From positions 450,234-514,233 of the forward strand of contig JAHCIJ010000002.1 of the NCBI GenBank assembly GCA_026129255.1: DNA of 64,000 bases. The letters are read 5' to 3'. Shown here in pieces: positions 33,116-41,235 of this stretch. The translations under genes were made by a program, and so were the position numbers. Positions within the stretch are counted from its first letter, which is position 1; each line of letters starts with the position of its first letter. Below the pieces are notes generated by a model. The model was not told the DNA's origin and made no database searches. It saw nothing but the letters and a program-made list of their open reading frames with translations. Source of the DNA: Anaerolineales bacterium (GTDB taxonomy: Bacteria; Chloroflexota; Anaerolineae; Anaerolineales; UBA11579).

Positions 33116-33736
33116 CTACTTCTTTTTCTTCGCTGCTGCTTTCTTGGCCGGGGCCTTTTTGGCTGGAGCCTTTTTGGTCGCAGCTTTAGCTGCAGCTGCC
33201 TTCTTGGCTACCGGCTTCTTGGCCGGGGCCTTCTTCGCCGCCGCTTTCTTAGCCGGAGCGGCCTTCTTGGCCGCAGCTTTCTTCACCGCAGCTTTCTTGG
33301 CCGGAGCGGCCTTCTTCACTGCCGCTTTCTTAGCCGGAGCAGCCTTGGCTGCAGCTTTCTTGGCCGGAGCTTTTGCTGCAGGCTTAGCCGGAGCCTTCTT
33401 CGCCGGTGCTGGCTTGGCCGCTGGTTTCGGAGCCGGTTTGGGCTCCGCCTTCGGCGGAGTAGGGGCCGCAGCCTTGGGCGCTACCGGCGCAGGCTTGGGC
33501 GCGCTAGGCGCTGGGGCGGCCGGAGTGCTGGCCACGGGCGCAGGAGACCCTGAAGGAGACCATTCAGGGGCGAAGCGGCGCAACTGGTCCTTGGGCACCA
33601 CATTGGTGCGGGCGCAGCGCGGGCAATAGGCGTTGTAGTGCTTCCAGCCCTTGGCCTCGATCTGGTCGAGCGCGGCGTGGATCGTTTCCTGGTTCAGGGT
33701 AAAAGGGGTGTGGCAATGCGTACAGCGTACAAGCAT
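33116..33736 (-). CDS. Zinc-ribbon protein with histone H1-like Lys/Ala/Pro tail
   Basis: 206 residues from the ATG at 33736 with AGGAG six bases upstream. The N-terminal 45 residues contain four cysteines in two CxxC pairs (Cys5/Cys8 in CTHCH and Cys38/Cys41 in CPRCA), a likely zinc ribbon. After residue 65 the chain becomes low-complexity: first Pro/Ala (APVAPKAAAPTPPKAEPKP), then repeats of AKKA and PAKK to the end. Such tails bind DNA non-specifically in bacterial H1-like proteins. A nucleoid-associated or RNA-binding role is inferred. It is 27 bases downstream of the EamA gene on the same strand. Confidence 0.8.
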   Translation of the reverse strand: MLVRCTHCHTPFTLNQETIHAALDQIEAKGWKHYNAYCPRCARTNVVPKDQLRRFAPEWSPSGSPAPVASTPAAPAPSAPKPAPVAPKAAAPTPPKAEPKPAPKPAAKPAPAKKAPAKPAAKAPAKKAAAKAAPAKKAAVKKAAPAKKAAVKKAAAKKAAPAKKAAAKKAPAKKPVAKKAAAAKAATKKAPAKKAPAKKAAAKKKK

Positions 33737-33763
33737 GGTTAACTCCTTTGTCAGTGAAGTCAA

Positions 33764-34711
33764 TTATACATCTGGCGTCTGTGCCGCAGGCTTCAACGTA
33801 GCGATTAAGATTCCTATAAGGATCAACGCCGCCCCGCCTAGCTTCAGCCAGCCGGGCACTTCGCCTAGGAGCAGCACCGCCAGAATGGTCGAGCTCACCG
33901 GTTCGCCCAACAGGGCGATCGAGACATACGAGGCGGGCAGGTGTGCCAGCGCCCAGTTGAAACTGGAGTGGCCGATCAGCTGGGGCAGCACCGCCAGCAG
34001 CAGTAAGTATACATACGTCATTGGCGCAAAGCCGAAGGCGGGCTGCCCTGAGAACGGCACTAGCGCCACCAGCACGACGGCGGCCACGCCATATACAAGG
34101 AAGATATACGCGGTCAGCGAGAGCTGCGGCCGCAGGCTGCGCCCGATAAGGATGTAGCCTGCACCACTCCACGCGCCCACCAGGGCCAGGAAGTTGCCAT
34201 AGAAGGCCCGCCCGGCCACGAATTCGCTCAGCGGCGGGCACTGAATGCCGCCAGCCGCTACCGAACAGCTATCGCTGAGCGCCACCACCACGCCGCCGGC
34301 CAGTGCCACCAGCATGCCCAGTAGCACGCCGCGGCCTAGCTTCTCTTTGAGGAACAGTGGCGCCAGCAGCGCTACCCATAGCGGATTGGTGGTCACCAGC
34401 ACCACAGAGCTGGCCACGCTGGTGTATTCCAGCGAGAGGATCCAGCTGGCAAAGTGCACCGCCAGCAGCACGCCGCTCAGCGCCGCCAGGGCGTAGCCCC
34501 GGCGGTTCAGCTGCCGCAGCTCCCCGGTGTGGCGCGGCAAGGTCAGCGGGATCAGGATCAGCGCCGAGAGCGCCATGCGGTAGGCGGCGATCACCAGCGA
34601 GCCTACCTCTTGCTGCGCATAACGGATCAGCAGCGAAGACGAAGCCACGGCAAAAATGCCCAGCAGCAGCACCAAATGTGGCGGAAATTTGGGGTGGGTG
34701 GGGTCGCTCAC
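33764..34711 (-). CDS. EamA-family (DMT) transporter
   Basis: 315 residues from a GTG at 34711. Ten hydrophobic segments are arranged as two EamA repeats (ASSSLLIRYAQQEVGSLVIAAYRM in the first, LIGHSSFNWALAHLPASYVSIALLGEPVSS in the second). The substrate is unknown; the family exports amino acids and metabolites. I prefer the GTG because TATACA ends seven bases before it; the TTG at 34750 would fall in the divergent sodA promoter. The gene is divergent from sodA. Confidence 0.88.
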   Translation of the reverse strand: MSDPTHPKFPPHLVLLLGIFAVASSSLLIRYAQQEVGSLVIAAYRMALSALILIPLTLPRHTGELRQLNRRGYALAALSGVLLAVHFASWILSLEYTSVASSVVLVTTNPLWVALLAPLFLKEKLGRGVLLGMLVALAGGVVVALSDSCSVAAGGIQCPPLSEFVAGRAFYGNFLALVGAWSGAGYILIGRSLRPQLSLTAYIFLVYGVAAVVLVALVPFSGQPAFGFAPMTYVYLLLLAVLPQLIGHSSFNWALAHLPASYVSIALLGEPVSSTILAVLLLGEVPGWLKLGGAALILIGILIATLKPAAQTPDV

Positions 34712-34730
34712 GGCCGAATGTATACTTTTC

Positions 34731-34760
34731 TTGACAAAGGGGAAAGGCAACGACTACAAT
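34731..34760 (+). promoter_or_regulatory. sodA promoter
   Basis: TTGACA (34731-34736), an 18-base spacer, then TACAAT (34755-34760). This is the best housekeeping-sigma promoter I see in the window. It gives a leader of about 54 bases before the ATG at 34821. Confidence 0.75.
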
Positions 34761-34820
34761 CGCCATTGGCATTGTAACCTAACCTATTTTTTGGCCGTTA
34801 ACTCTTGAAAGGAGCACAAA

Positions 34821-35423
<603 letters not shown>

Positions 35424-35471
35424 GCGCACCTAGTATTTCGCTAGGCAGCGACCTGCAACGTAGCACAAGAT

Positions 35472-35501
35472 CATGGGCCAGTAAATTCTTACTGGCCCAT
35501 G
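35472..35501. terminator. Strong hairpin after sodA
   Basis: CATGGGCCAGTAA-ATTC-TTACTGGCCCATG, a 13-bp perfect stem without a clear U-tract, so it may stabilise the transcript end or act as a weak terminator. Confidence 0.6.
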
Positions 35502-35572
35502 TACTTAGGCATAAAAGTAGGCTAGCAAAAATAGCAACCTGGGTGTAAAATTGCCTCAATGGAGGTTCACTA

Positions 35573-35998
35573 ATGACCCATATCATCACTAGCTTGTGCC
35601 TGCGCGACGGTGGTTGCGTAGAGGTTTGTCCGGTTGAATGTATCGTTCCCGGTATGCCTCAGGACCAGTACCCGTGGTACTACATTGACCCCAATACCTG
35701 CATTGACTGCGGTGCCTGCATCCCTGAGTGCCCGTTTGAGGCCATCTTCACTGAGGATGAGGTGCCCGATGCCTATGAAGCCAAGGCTGACCAGAAGCAG
35801 GCCAAGCCTGCCGGCACCCCCGGTTTCGCCGAGCACTTCGAGGGCAGCAATCACCACGGACACGCCGTAGCCATTGATACGGTCAAGACCCTCACCCCGG
35901 GCGAATCGATGAACCTCCGTGAAGACATCCAGCCCAACTACGACTACTTCACCAGTGGCCCCGGCTACTGGGACGGCTGGCAACAGCATGGCAAGTAA
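35573..35998 (+). CDS. Ferredoxin-like protein with two iron-sulfur cluster sites
   Basis: 141 residues. The first cluster motif is CLRDGGCVEVCPVEC and the second CIDCGACIPECPFEA, matching FdxA-type 7Fe/8Fe ferredoxins. A tail of about 75 residues follows, with GSNHHGHAVAIDTVKTLTPGES and an aromatic end (NYDYFTSGPGYWDGW). I do not recognise the tail; it is longer than in ordinary ferredoxins. GGAGG lies seven bases before the ATG and TAAAAT at 35546. Partners are not encoded nearby. Confidence 0.92.
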   Translation: MTHIITSLCLRDGGCVEVCPVECIVPGMPQDQYPWYYIDPNTCIDCGACIPECPFEAIFTEDEVPDAYEAKADQKQAKPAGTPGFAEHFEGSNHHGHAVAIDTVKTLTPGESMNLREDIQPNYDYFTSGPGYWDGWQQHGK

Positions 35999-36025
35999 GT
36001 CGCACACACAATAAGCAGATACAAA

Positions 36026-36057
36026 AGAGCCCGCCAATTTGGCGGGTTCTTTCTTTT
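36026..36057 (+). terminator. Terminator after the ferredoxin gene
   Basis: AGAGCCCGCC-AATTT-GGCGGGTTCT followed by TTCTTTT. Confidence 0.85.
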
Positions 36058-36072
36058 GTACCCCATCTCACC

Positions 36073-36099
36073 GTGTATCCCGAGCGGAGCGAGGGATCC
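36073..36099. repeat. Family A repeat
   Basis: GTATCCCGAGCGGAGCGAGG then GATCC. It is the first of several repeats filling the gene-free stretch 36058-36688. Confidence 0.7.
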
Positions 36100-36138
36100 T
36101 CACAGACCAAGCCATAGATCCTCAAACCTCGCCAGCCT

Positions 36139-36269
36139 GTCATTGCGAGGCGGACTACTGAACTCTTCCCAAGATAGAAAGTGTTCAAGCCGAGGAATCC
36201 TTTAGGGCAAGAACAAACCGGCCGTTCTTGTAATGCCCTAAAGGATTCCTCGCTGCGCTCGGAATGACG
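36139..36269. repeat. 131-bp direct repeat, copy 1 (contains a family B hairpin)
   Basis: It begins GTCATTGCGAGGCGGACTAC and contains AAGATAGAAAGTGTTCAAGC and the hairpin ATCCTTTAGGGCA / TGCCCTAAAGGAT. It is nearly identical to 36391-36522. Confidence 0.88.
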
Positions 36270-36292
36270 ACCCCGCCGGTTTTGCCAGCCTG

Positions 36293-36342
36293 TCATTGCG
36301 AGGCGCAAGCTCCGTCAGGAGCTGCGCACGAAGCAATCTTCC
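36293..36342. repeat. Family C repeat, short copy
   Basis: TGTCATTGCGAGGCGCAAGC then ACGAAGCAATC, lying between the two 131-bp copies. Confidence 0.75.
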
Positions 36343-36390
36343 CCTCTCAGGGACAAACGTCAGCGCGGCAGAACACCCTCCGGCCTCTTC

Positions 36391-36522
36391 GTCATTCCGA
36401 GGCGGGCTATTGAACTTCTTCCCAAGATAGAAAGTGTTCAAGCCGAGGAATCCTTTAGGGCAAGAACAAACCAGCCGTTCTCGTAATGCCCTAAAGGATT
36501 CCTCGCTGCGCTCGGAATGACG
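36391..36522. repeat. 131-bp direct repeat, copy 2
   Basis: Differs from copy 1 at only a handful of positions and lies 252 bp downstream in the same orientation. Confidence 0.88.
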
Positions 36523-36527
36523 CGGGT

Positions 36528-36554
36528 GTGCATCCCGAGCGCAGCGAGGGATCC
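36528..36554. repeat. Family A repeat
   Basis: GTGCATCCCGAGCGCAGCGA then GGGATCC, the same 27-mer as at 5576 and 22830. Confidence 0.75.
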
Positions 36555-36688
36555 TCGCAGACCAAAGCATAGATCCCTATCCCCTGATTCATGATGAGTA
36601 TTTAAACATTCCAATGGACTAAAATTGGCGTACGCCCATGGCCTTGTGCCAGCGGCCACAACACCACTACCCATCTCAAAAGGACAGT

Positions 36689-38125
36689 ATGAGCCAAGAC
36701 GTACGTATTGAACAAGACTCCCTCGGCGAAGTAAAAGTACCCGCTGCGGCCCTGTACGGCGCACAGACCCAGCGCGCTGTAGAAAACTTCCCTGTCTCCG
36801 GCCTCAAGCCCTGGCGTGCCTTCGTGTGGTCCATGGCCGCTATCAAGCGGGCCGCCGCCGATGTCAACAGCGGCCTCGGCCTGCTGGATGGAGACAAGGC
36901 CAACGCCATCGCCCAAGCCGGCGCCGAAGTGATGGACGGCCAATGGGCCGACCAATTCGTCGTCGATCCCTTCCAGGCTGGCGCTGGCACCAGCCACAAC
37001 ATGAACGTCAATGAGGTGCTCGCCAACCGCGCCACCCTCATCCTCGGCGGCGAACTGGGCAACTACATCGTTAATCCTAACGACCATGTCAACATGGCCC
37101 AGTCCACCAACGACACTATCCCCACCGCTATCCGCTTGGGTGCGCTGTGGCGTTTGGACGAGCTGCTCGCCGCGGTAGACGGCCTGGCCGAAGCGCTGGA
37201 AGCCAAAGCCGTGGAGTTTGACGACATCGTCAAATCCGGCCGCACCCACTTGCAGGACGCCGTGCCCGTGCGCCTGGGGCAGGAGTTTGGCGCCTACGCC
37301 AAAGCCGTGCGCCGGGATGCCGAGCGCATCCGCCGCTCCGCCGAGGGGCTGCGCCGCCTCGGCATCGGCGGCACTGCCACCGGCACCGGGCTCAACGCTC
37401 ATGCCGACTATCACAAGAATATGGTGCAGCGCCTCAGTGAGATCACCGGCCTGCAGCTGCATACCTCAGACAATCTCTTCGAGAGCATGCAGAGCCTGGC
37501 CGATGCCGCCGACTTCTCCGCCGCGCTGCGCACCTATGCCCTCACCATGACGCGCATCGCCAACGATTTCCGCCTGCTAGCCTCTGGCCCCTCCACCGGC
37601 CTGGACGAAGTGCGCTTGCCCGCGGTGCAGCCTGGCTCCAGCATCATGCCCGGCAAGGTCAATCCCGTCTTGGCCGAGATGATGAACCAGGCCATGTATC
37701 ACGTCATCGGCTGCGACACCACTGTGGCGCTTGCCTCGGCGGCTGGCCAGCTGGAGCTCAACGTGATGATGCCCATCATCGCCCACAACCTATTCGAAAT
37801 GATGCAAGTCATCATCGGCTCGGTCAACGCTTTCACTGAGCGTTGTGTCGTTGGCCTCACCGCCAATCAAACCAAGGCCGAAGGCTGGCTGGCGCGTAAC
37901 GCCATCATCGTCACCGCCCTCAACCCGCTCATCGGGTACCAGGCCGGCGCCGCCTTGGTCAAAGAGGCCGTCAAGGATGATCTGGCCATCACGGACCTTG
38001 CCGTGGGCAAGGCGGATGCCGGGCAGCTCAAGCACGTGAAGGAAGACCGCCCCGTGACCGCTGACGAAATCCGCCACGCCCTGAGCGATCTGCGCAAGCT
38101 CACCGATGGCGGTATTGTCAAGTAA
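36689..38125 (+). CDS. Class II fumarase / aspartate ammonia-lyase
   Basis: 478 residues, a homotetrameric lyase of the fumarase/aspartase superfamily. The signature GSSIMPGKVNP with catalytic Ser is clear. Active-site segments are AGAGTSHNMNVNEVLANRA, NPNDHVNMAQSTNDTIPTA and SGRTHLQDAVPVRLGQE. THLQDA is fumarase-like, whereas GAGTS, NDHVNM and the AGQLELNVM segment are closer to aspartase, so the reaction (fumarate to malate, or aspartate to fumarate) is not settled. AGGA lies before the ATG at 36689, and TAAAAT at 36620 gives a leader of about 57 bases. Confidence 0.9.
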   Translation: MSQDVRIEQDSLGEVKVPAAALYGAQTQRAVENFPVSGLKPWRAFVWSMAAIKRAAADVNSGLGLLDGDKANAIAQAGAEVMDGQWADQFVVDPFQAGAGTSHNMNVNEVLANRATLILGGELGNYIVNPNDHVNMAQSTNDTIPTAIRLGALWRLDELLAAVDGLAEALEAKAVEFDDIVKSGRTHLQDAVPVRLGQEFGAYAKAVRRDAERIRRSAEGLRRLGIGGTATGTGLNAHADYHKNMVQRLSEITGLQLHTSDNLFESMQSLADAADFSAALRTYALTMTRIANDFRLLASGPSTGLDEVRLPAVQPGSSIMPGKVNPVLAEMMNQAMYHVIGCDTTVALASAAGQLELNVMMPIIAHNLFEMMQVIIGSVNAFTERCVVGLTANQTKAEGWLARNAIIVTALNPLIGYQAGAALVKEAVKDDLAITDLAVGKADAGQLKHVKEDRPVTADEIRHALSDLRKLTDGGIVK

Positions 38126-38128
38126 GGT

Positions 38129-38434
38129 TTAGGGTTGTTGGAGCGGGCGGATCTTCTGAATGTCCGTCCGCTCCATTTGGCTGGCCCGGTATAGGTCGTA
38201 ACCTTGCTGCAGGTTCAGCCACAATTCGGCGCTGGTGCCGAAGAAACGTGCTAAACGTAGCGCCGTACTGGGGGTGATGCCGCGGCGCCCATTGATGATC
38301 TCGTTGATGCGCTGGTAGGGGACTTGCAAACTGCGCGCCAAGGCTTGCTGGTTGATCTGCATGGGCTCAAGGAATTCCTTGAGCAGGATCTGGCCTGGGT
38401 GAGTGGGTTGCCTGTGGGTTGGAGTGCGATGCAT
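38129..38434 (-). CDS. higA: HigA-type antitoxin
   Basis: 101 residues. XRE-type helix-turn-helix with the VapI/HigA pattern: HPGQILLKEFLEPM, then INQQALARSLQVPYQRINEIINGRRGI and SAELWLNLQQGYDL. It would neutralise HigB and repress the operon by binding its promoter. It starts 9 bases after the toxin stop, in the toxin-first order typical of higBA. Confidence 0.93.
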   Translation of the reverse strand: MHRTPTHRQPTHPGQILLKEFLEPMQINQQALARSLQVPYQRINEIINGRRGITPSTALRLARFFGTSAELWLNLQQGYDLYRASQMERTDIQKIRPLQQP

Positions 38435-38443
38435 AGCTTTCTC

Positions 38444-38737
38444 CTAGTGATAGTCAACTATTTCTACTTGCTGTGCGCCATTGGGGGTCCACACAAAGCA
38501 AATGCGATATTGCTGATTGATGCGGATGCTGTGCTGCCCCTTGCGGTTACCCGCAAGCGCTTCTAGCCGGTTGGCAGGCGGTATGCGCAAGTCTGCCAGC
38601 GTAACGGCCGCTTCCAGGTAATCCAGCTTGCGCACAGCAATCGCCCACAGATTGCTCGGGCATGTGCGGCGGGCCGTCGGCGTATTCCTACCGTTGTAGA
38701 TGTCCTCTGTGCCGCCACCCTGAAAGGACAATATCAT
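38444..38737 (-). CDS. higB: HigB-type mRNA interferase toxin
   Basis: 97 residues from the second ATG (38737), which gives the usual MI-x-SF start. RelE fold of the plasmid-maintenance-killer family: MILSFQGGGTEDIYNG, LDYLEAAVTLADLRIPPANRLEAL, GQHSIRINQQYRICFVW and a final VEIVDYH with the catalytic-region His. It cleaves mRNA on the ribosome when free of HigA. The upstream ATG at 38746 is an alternative start. Confidence 0.92.
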   Translation of the reverse strand: MILSFQGGGTEDIYNGRNTPTARRTCPSNLWAIAVRKLDYLEAAVTLADLRIPPANRLEALAGNRKGQHSIRINQQYRICFVWTPNGAQQVEIVDYH

Positions 38738-38786
38738 GGTTAGCATTGTAGCACGGATAGCATGCTAGCGCGCTCTTCTTTTGCAC

Positions 38787-38792
38787 TACAAT
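38787..38792 (+). promoter_or_regulatory. -10 box, leaderless start of the DinB gene
   Basis: TACAAT ends six bases before the ATG at 38799. Confidence 0.55.
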
Positions 38793-38798
38793 CATTCA

Positions 38799-39275
38799 AT
38801 GCTCCCAGAGATCAAGCAAACCCTGCTCACACTGGAGAAACTGCGCGGCCAGGCCAGCGCCATCATTCAAGCCACACCAGCGCAGGGCCTCAACTGGCGG
38901 CCAGAATTGCCCGCGGGCGCCGATGGCGTCAATTCGCTGGCGATCCTCGGTGTGCATACCGCCGGGGCTGAGCATTTCTGGTTCGCGGAGTTGATCGGCG
39001 GCCAGCCGCACACGCGGGTGCGTGAAGAAGAGTTTGCTTTCGTTGCCTCCTCGGCTGATGAGGTCCTGCAGCGCCTGGCGGCTGTGGCCGCCGAGAGCCA
39101 GCCGATCCTCGCCGCCCTGACAGCCGATCAGCTCGAGAGCAGCATCACCTACGACGGCCATGTGCACCCGGTACGCGGCATCCTGCAGCATGTCATTTCG
39201 CATTACAGCCTGCATATCGGGCACATGCAACTCACCTACCAGTTATGGGCGCAGGGTAAAGCTTTCCAACCCTGA
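38799..39275 (+). CDS. DinB-family metal-dependent protein
   Basis: 158 residues forming a four-helix bundle. The family histidines are in AILGVHTAGAEHFWF and HYSLHIGHMQLTYQL, a metal site as in DinB/YfiT proteins, some of which are thiol transferases. The exact thiol or substrate is unknown. It is a single gene with its own promoter and a bidirectional terminator after it. Confidence 0.88.
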   Translation: MLPEIKQTLLTLEKLRGQASAIIQATPAQGLNWRPELPAGADGVNSLAILGVHTAGAEHFWFAELIGGQPHTRVREEEFAFVASSADEVLQRLAAVAAESQPILAALTADQLESSITYDGHVHPVRGILQHVISHYSLHIGHMQLTYQLWAQGKAFQP

Positions 39276-39285
39276 AGGTAGATAC

Positions 39286-39319
39286 AAAAAGCGCCTGCAA
39301 ACTGCAGGCGCTTTTTTTT
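39286..39319. terminator. Bidirectional terminator
   Basis: AAAAA-GCGCCTGCA-AAC-TGCAGGCGC-TTTTTTTT between the convergent DinB and lipoprotein genes. Confidence 0.92.
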
Positions 39320-39340
39320 GTTTTTGTTACCGGGCTATTG

Positions 39341-40153
39341 CTACGGAATGCTGTAACTTTGCAGCTCGATAGTATTTTCAAAGCCGGCGGCGCCATCAAT
39401 TTCAGCGTTGCCGGTGCTCTTTACCCAGCCAACGTTGTGTGCAAACCAGGTGGTGTTAGTGGAAACCATGCTGAACGGCACCGTGATACCCATCAGAGTC
39501 ATCTGCAGGTCAAACGTGGTCACCACCTCAACCTTCAGTGCGTCGTAAACGCCAGCTGGGGTGCTTACGCTCTCGATAGCCATGGCCTGGTAGGCCTGCG
39601 TCACCGAGCCAGCGACATCGCTGACGATGTCGGCCGTGGTTACTGTGCCCTGAAGCTGGAAGCTCTGCTGCCAGTTGTCGCCCGGCGCGGTGTCACGCGG
39701 CATGGTGATGCCGGTGGTCTGCAGCGTCTCCAGCGTGGCGTTCAGGCCGGTGTAGCTCAACGAGGCGTCTGCACCCCCGCCGTACTCAAGAGCGATCACG
39801 CCCTCATCTGCGCACGACCACTGCTGGGTCACGATCAGCGGCTCACCGCCGGTGTCGTGAGTTTGGGTGACGGTAAAACCAGTGTCGCTTACATTGCTAG
39901 CCGTCGTTGTCCAGCTGAAGGGGCCGGTTTCGCCAGTGCCCTGATAGCTCCAGCTAGCGCCTTCGGACACGGGCATATAAGGCACGCTGCATAGGCTGCC
40001 GCTCTCAACCTCGGCCGCTTCTTCGCTGGCCGTGGTGGCTTCTACTTCTGGAGTGGATAGCGTGCCTTCCGGCGTGGGGTCACCGCCGCCACAGGCGGCC
40101 AGCAGCAGGCTCATCAAAGCCAAAAAGACAAACAACTTGCCAAACAGTTTCAT
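39341..40153 (-). CDS. Lipoprotein, paralog of the next gene
   Basis: 270 residues from the ATG at 40153 (AGGAG five bases upstream). The signal peptide ends in LLLAAC and a short Gly/Asp/Thr linker follows. The mature domain (about 55-270) has an all-beta look: VSEGASWSYQGTGETGPFSWT, IVTQQWSCADEGVIALEYG, TAPGDNWQQSF, TPAGVYDALKVEV and a final TIELQSYSIP. It shares all these landmarks with the 40285 gene, so the two are a tandem duplication. Two cysteines in the mature domain are conserved in both. The function is unknown. Confidence 0.8.
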   Translation of the reverse strand: MKLFGKLFVFLALMSLLLAACGGGDPTPEGTLSTPEVEATTASEEAAEVESGSLCSVPYMPVSEGASWSYQGTGETGPFSWTTTASNVSDTGFTVTQTHDTGGEPLIVTQQWSCADEGVIALEYGGGADASLSYTGLNATLETLQTTGITMPRDTAPGDNWQQSFQLQGTVTTADIVSDVAGSVTQAYQAMAIESVSTPAGVYDALKVEVVTTFDLQMTLMGITVPFSMVSTNTTWFAHNVGWVKSTGNAEIDGAAGFENTIELQSYSIP

Positions 40154-40245
40154 TCGGTCTCCTGTGAAATGGGTATGCATAGATAACGAAAATCGCCAGA
40201 GAATAGCACGCCAGAACTTGTTTGACAATCTCAAATCCCTCGTAC

Positions 40246-40278
40246 AAAAAAGGCGTCCGCCAAAGTGGCGGACGCCTT
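40246..40278 (-). terminator. Terminator of the 40285 lipoprotein gene
   Basis: AAGGCGTCCGCC-AAAGT-GGCGGACGCCTT; on the minus strand it ends in TTTTTT. Confidence 0.88.
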
Positions 40279-40284
40279 CTTCAG

Positions 40285-41139
40285 CTACGGGATGCTGTAG
40301 CTCTGCAATTGGATTAGATCGGAGAAAGCAAAACCCTCAAAGTTATACGCACTTTCTGTTTGCACCCATCCGATATCTTTCACGAACCATGTGTGCCCTT
40401 GTATGCTGATGCTGAAAGGCGGGCCAGATTCCGCTCCCATACTTATCTGCATTTCGATGTTGGTATTCACAGCCACTTTGATGGCTTCAAAAGTACCCGC
40501 GGGCACAGTGACTGTTTCCATACCAACTGCGGTGTAGTGGTAGGCCGCCGAGCCGGTGCTGTCGGCGCTCAACCCTTCGTCCACTTCTATTTGGCCGCCG
40601 AGGACAAAGTTTTGTTGCCAGCTGTCGCCGACACTGATCGTGCTGGGCAGGCTGACTCCGCTGTAGGATATGGTCGCAAAATTCGCGGTAAGCCCTTCCG
40701 CGGCCACACTGCTTGCTGGCCCGCTACCGTGTTCCAGGGCGGCCAGGCCGTCTGCGGTGCAGGCCCACTGGTGGGTGACCAGCACGGTCTCGCCGCTGCC
40801 GCTGGTCACCGCGTTTGTGATCACGAAACCGCTGCCGCTCACTCCTGAGATGGTGGCGGACCAGCTGTATGGGCCGTCGAAGCTGGTGCCTCCATACACC
40901 CAGGTGGCGCCTTCCACTACTGGGTGATATTCATTGGTGCATATGTCAGCGGCGGCCGCGTCTCCGCCTGCAGGACCGGTGCCCGTCTCGTCGCCTGCGG
41001 AGCCAGTTCCAGTGGCTGGGGCCTCTGCCTCAATGCCTGCAGCGGGAGCCTCCACCGAACCATCCCCGCCGCCGCAAGCGGACAGCAAGGCCATGAGGGC
41101 TAGGATGGTCATTAGTGTGAAATCGAATTTGCGTACCAC
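40285..41139 (-). CDS. Lipoprotein, paralog of the 39341 gene
   Basis: 284 residues starting at a GTG with AGGAGAGG upstream. The lipobox is LLSAC and a Gly/Ala/Thr-rich linker runs to about residue 65. The domain repeats the paralog's landmarks in order: VVEGATWVYGGTSFDGPYSWS, VLVTHQWACTADGLAALEHG, VGDSWQQNF, VPAGTFEAIKVAV, TWFVKDIGWVQT and LIQLQSYSIP at the C-terminus. The function is unknown. The pair is transcribed in the same direction but each gene has its own terminator. Confidence 0.8.
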   Translation of the reverse strand: MVRKFDFTLMTILALMALLSACGGGDGSVEAPAAGIEAEAPATGTGSAGDETGTGPAGGDAAAADICTNEYHPVVEGATWVYGGTSFDGPYSWSATISGVSGSGFVITNAVTSGSGETVLVTHQWACTADGLAALEHGSGPASSVAAEGLTANFATISYSGVSLPSTISVGDSWQQNFVLGGQIEVDEGLSADSTGSAAYHYTAVGMETVTVPAGTFEAIKVAVNTNIEMQISMGAESGPPFSISIQGHTWFVKDIGWVQTESAYNFEGFAFSDLIQLQSYSIP

Positions 41140-41235
41140 GTCATCACCTCTCCTTGGGTATGTGCAGATAACGACATACTTGCGAGAATGGCACGCAAAT
41201 CGCGCTAATTACTGATTACCAGTTACCATTTCCCC

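Noticed and set aside
33144..33629. Plus-strand Ala/Phe-rich ORF of 161 residues
   Set aside because: It is the antisense shadow of the Lys/Ala repeats of the 33116 gene; composition is fully explained by the opposite strand.
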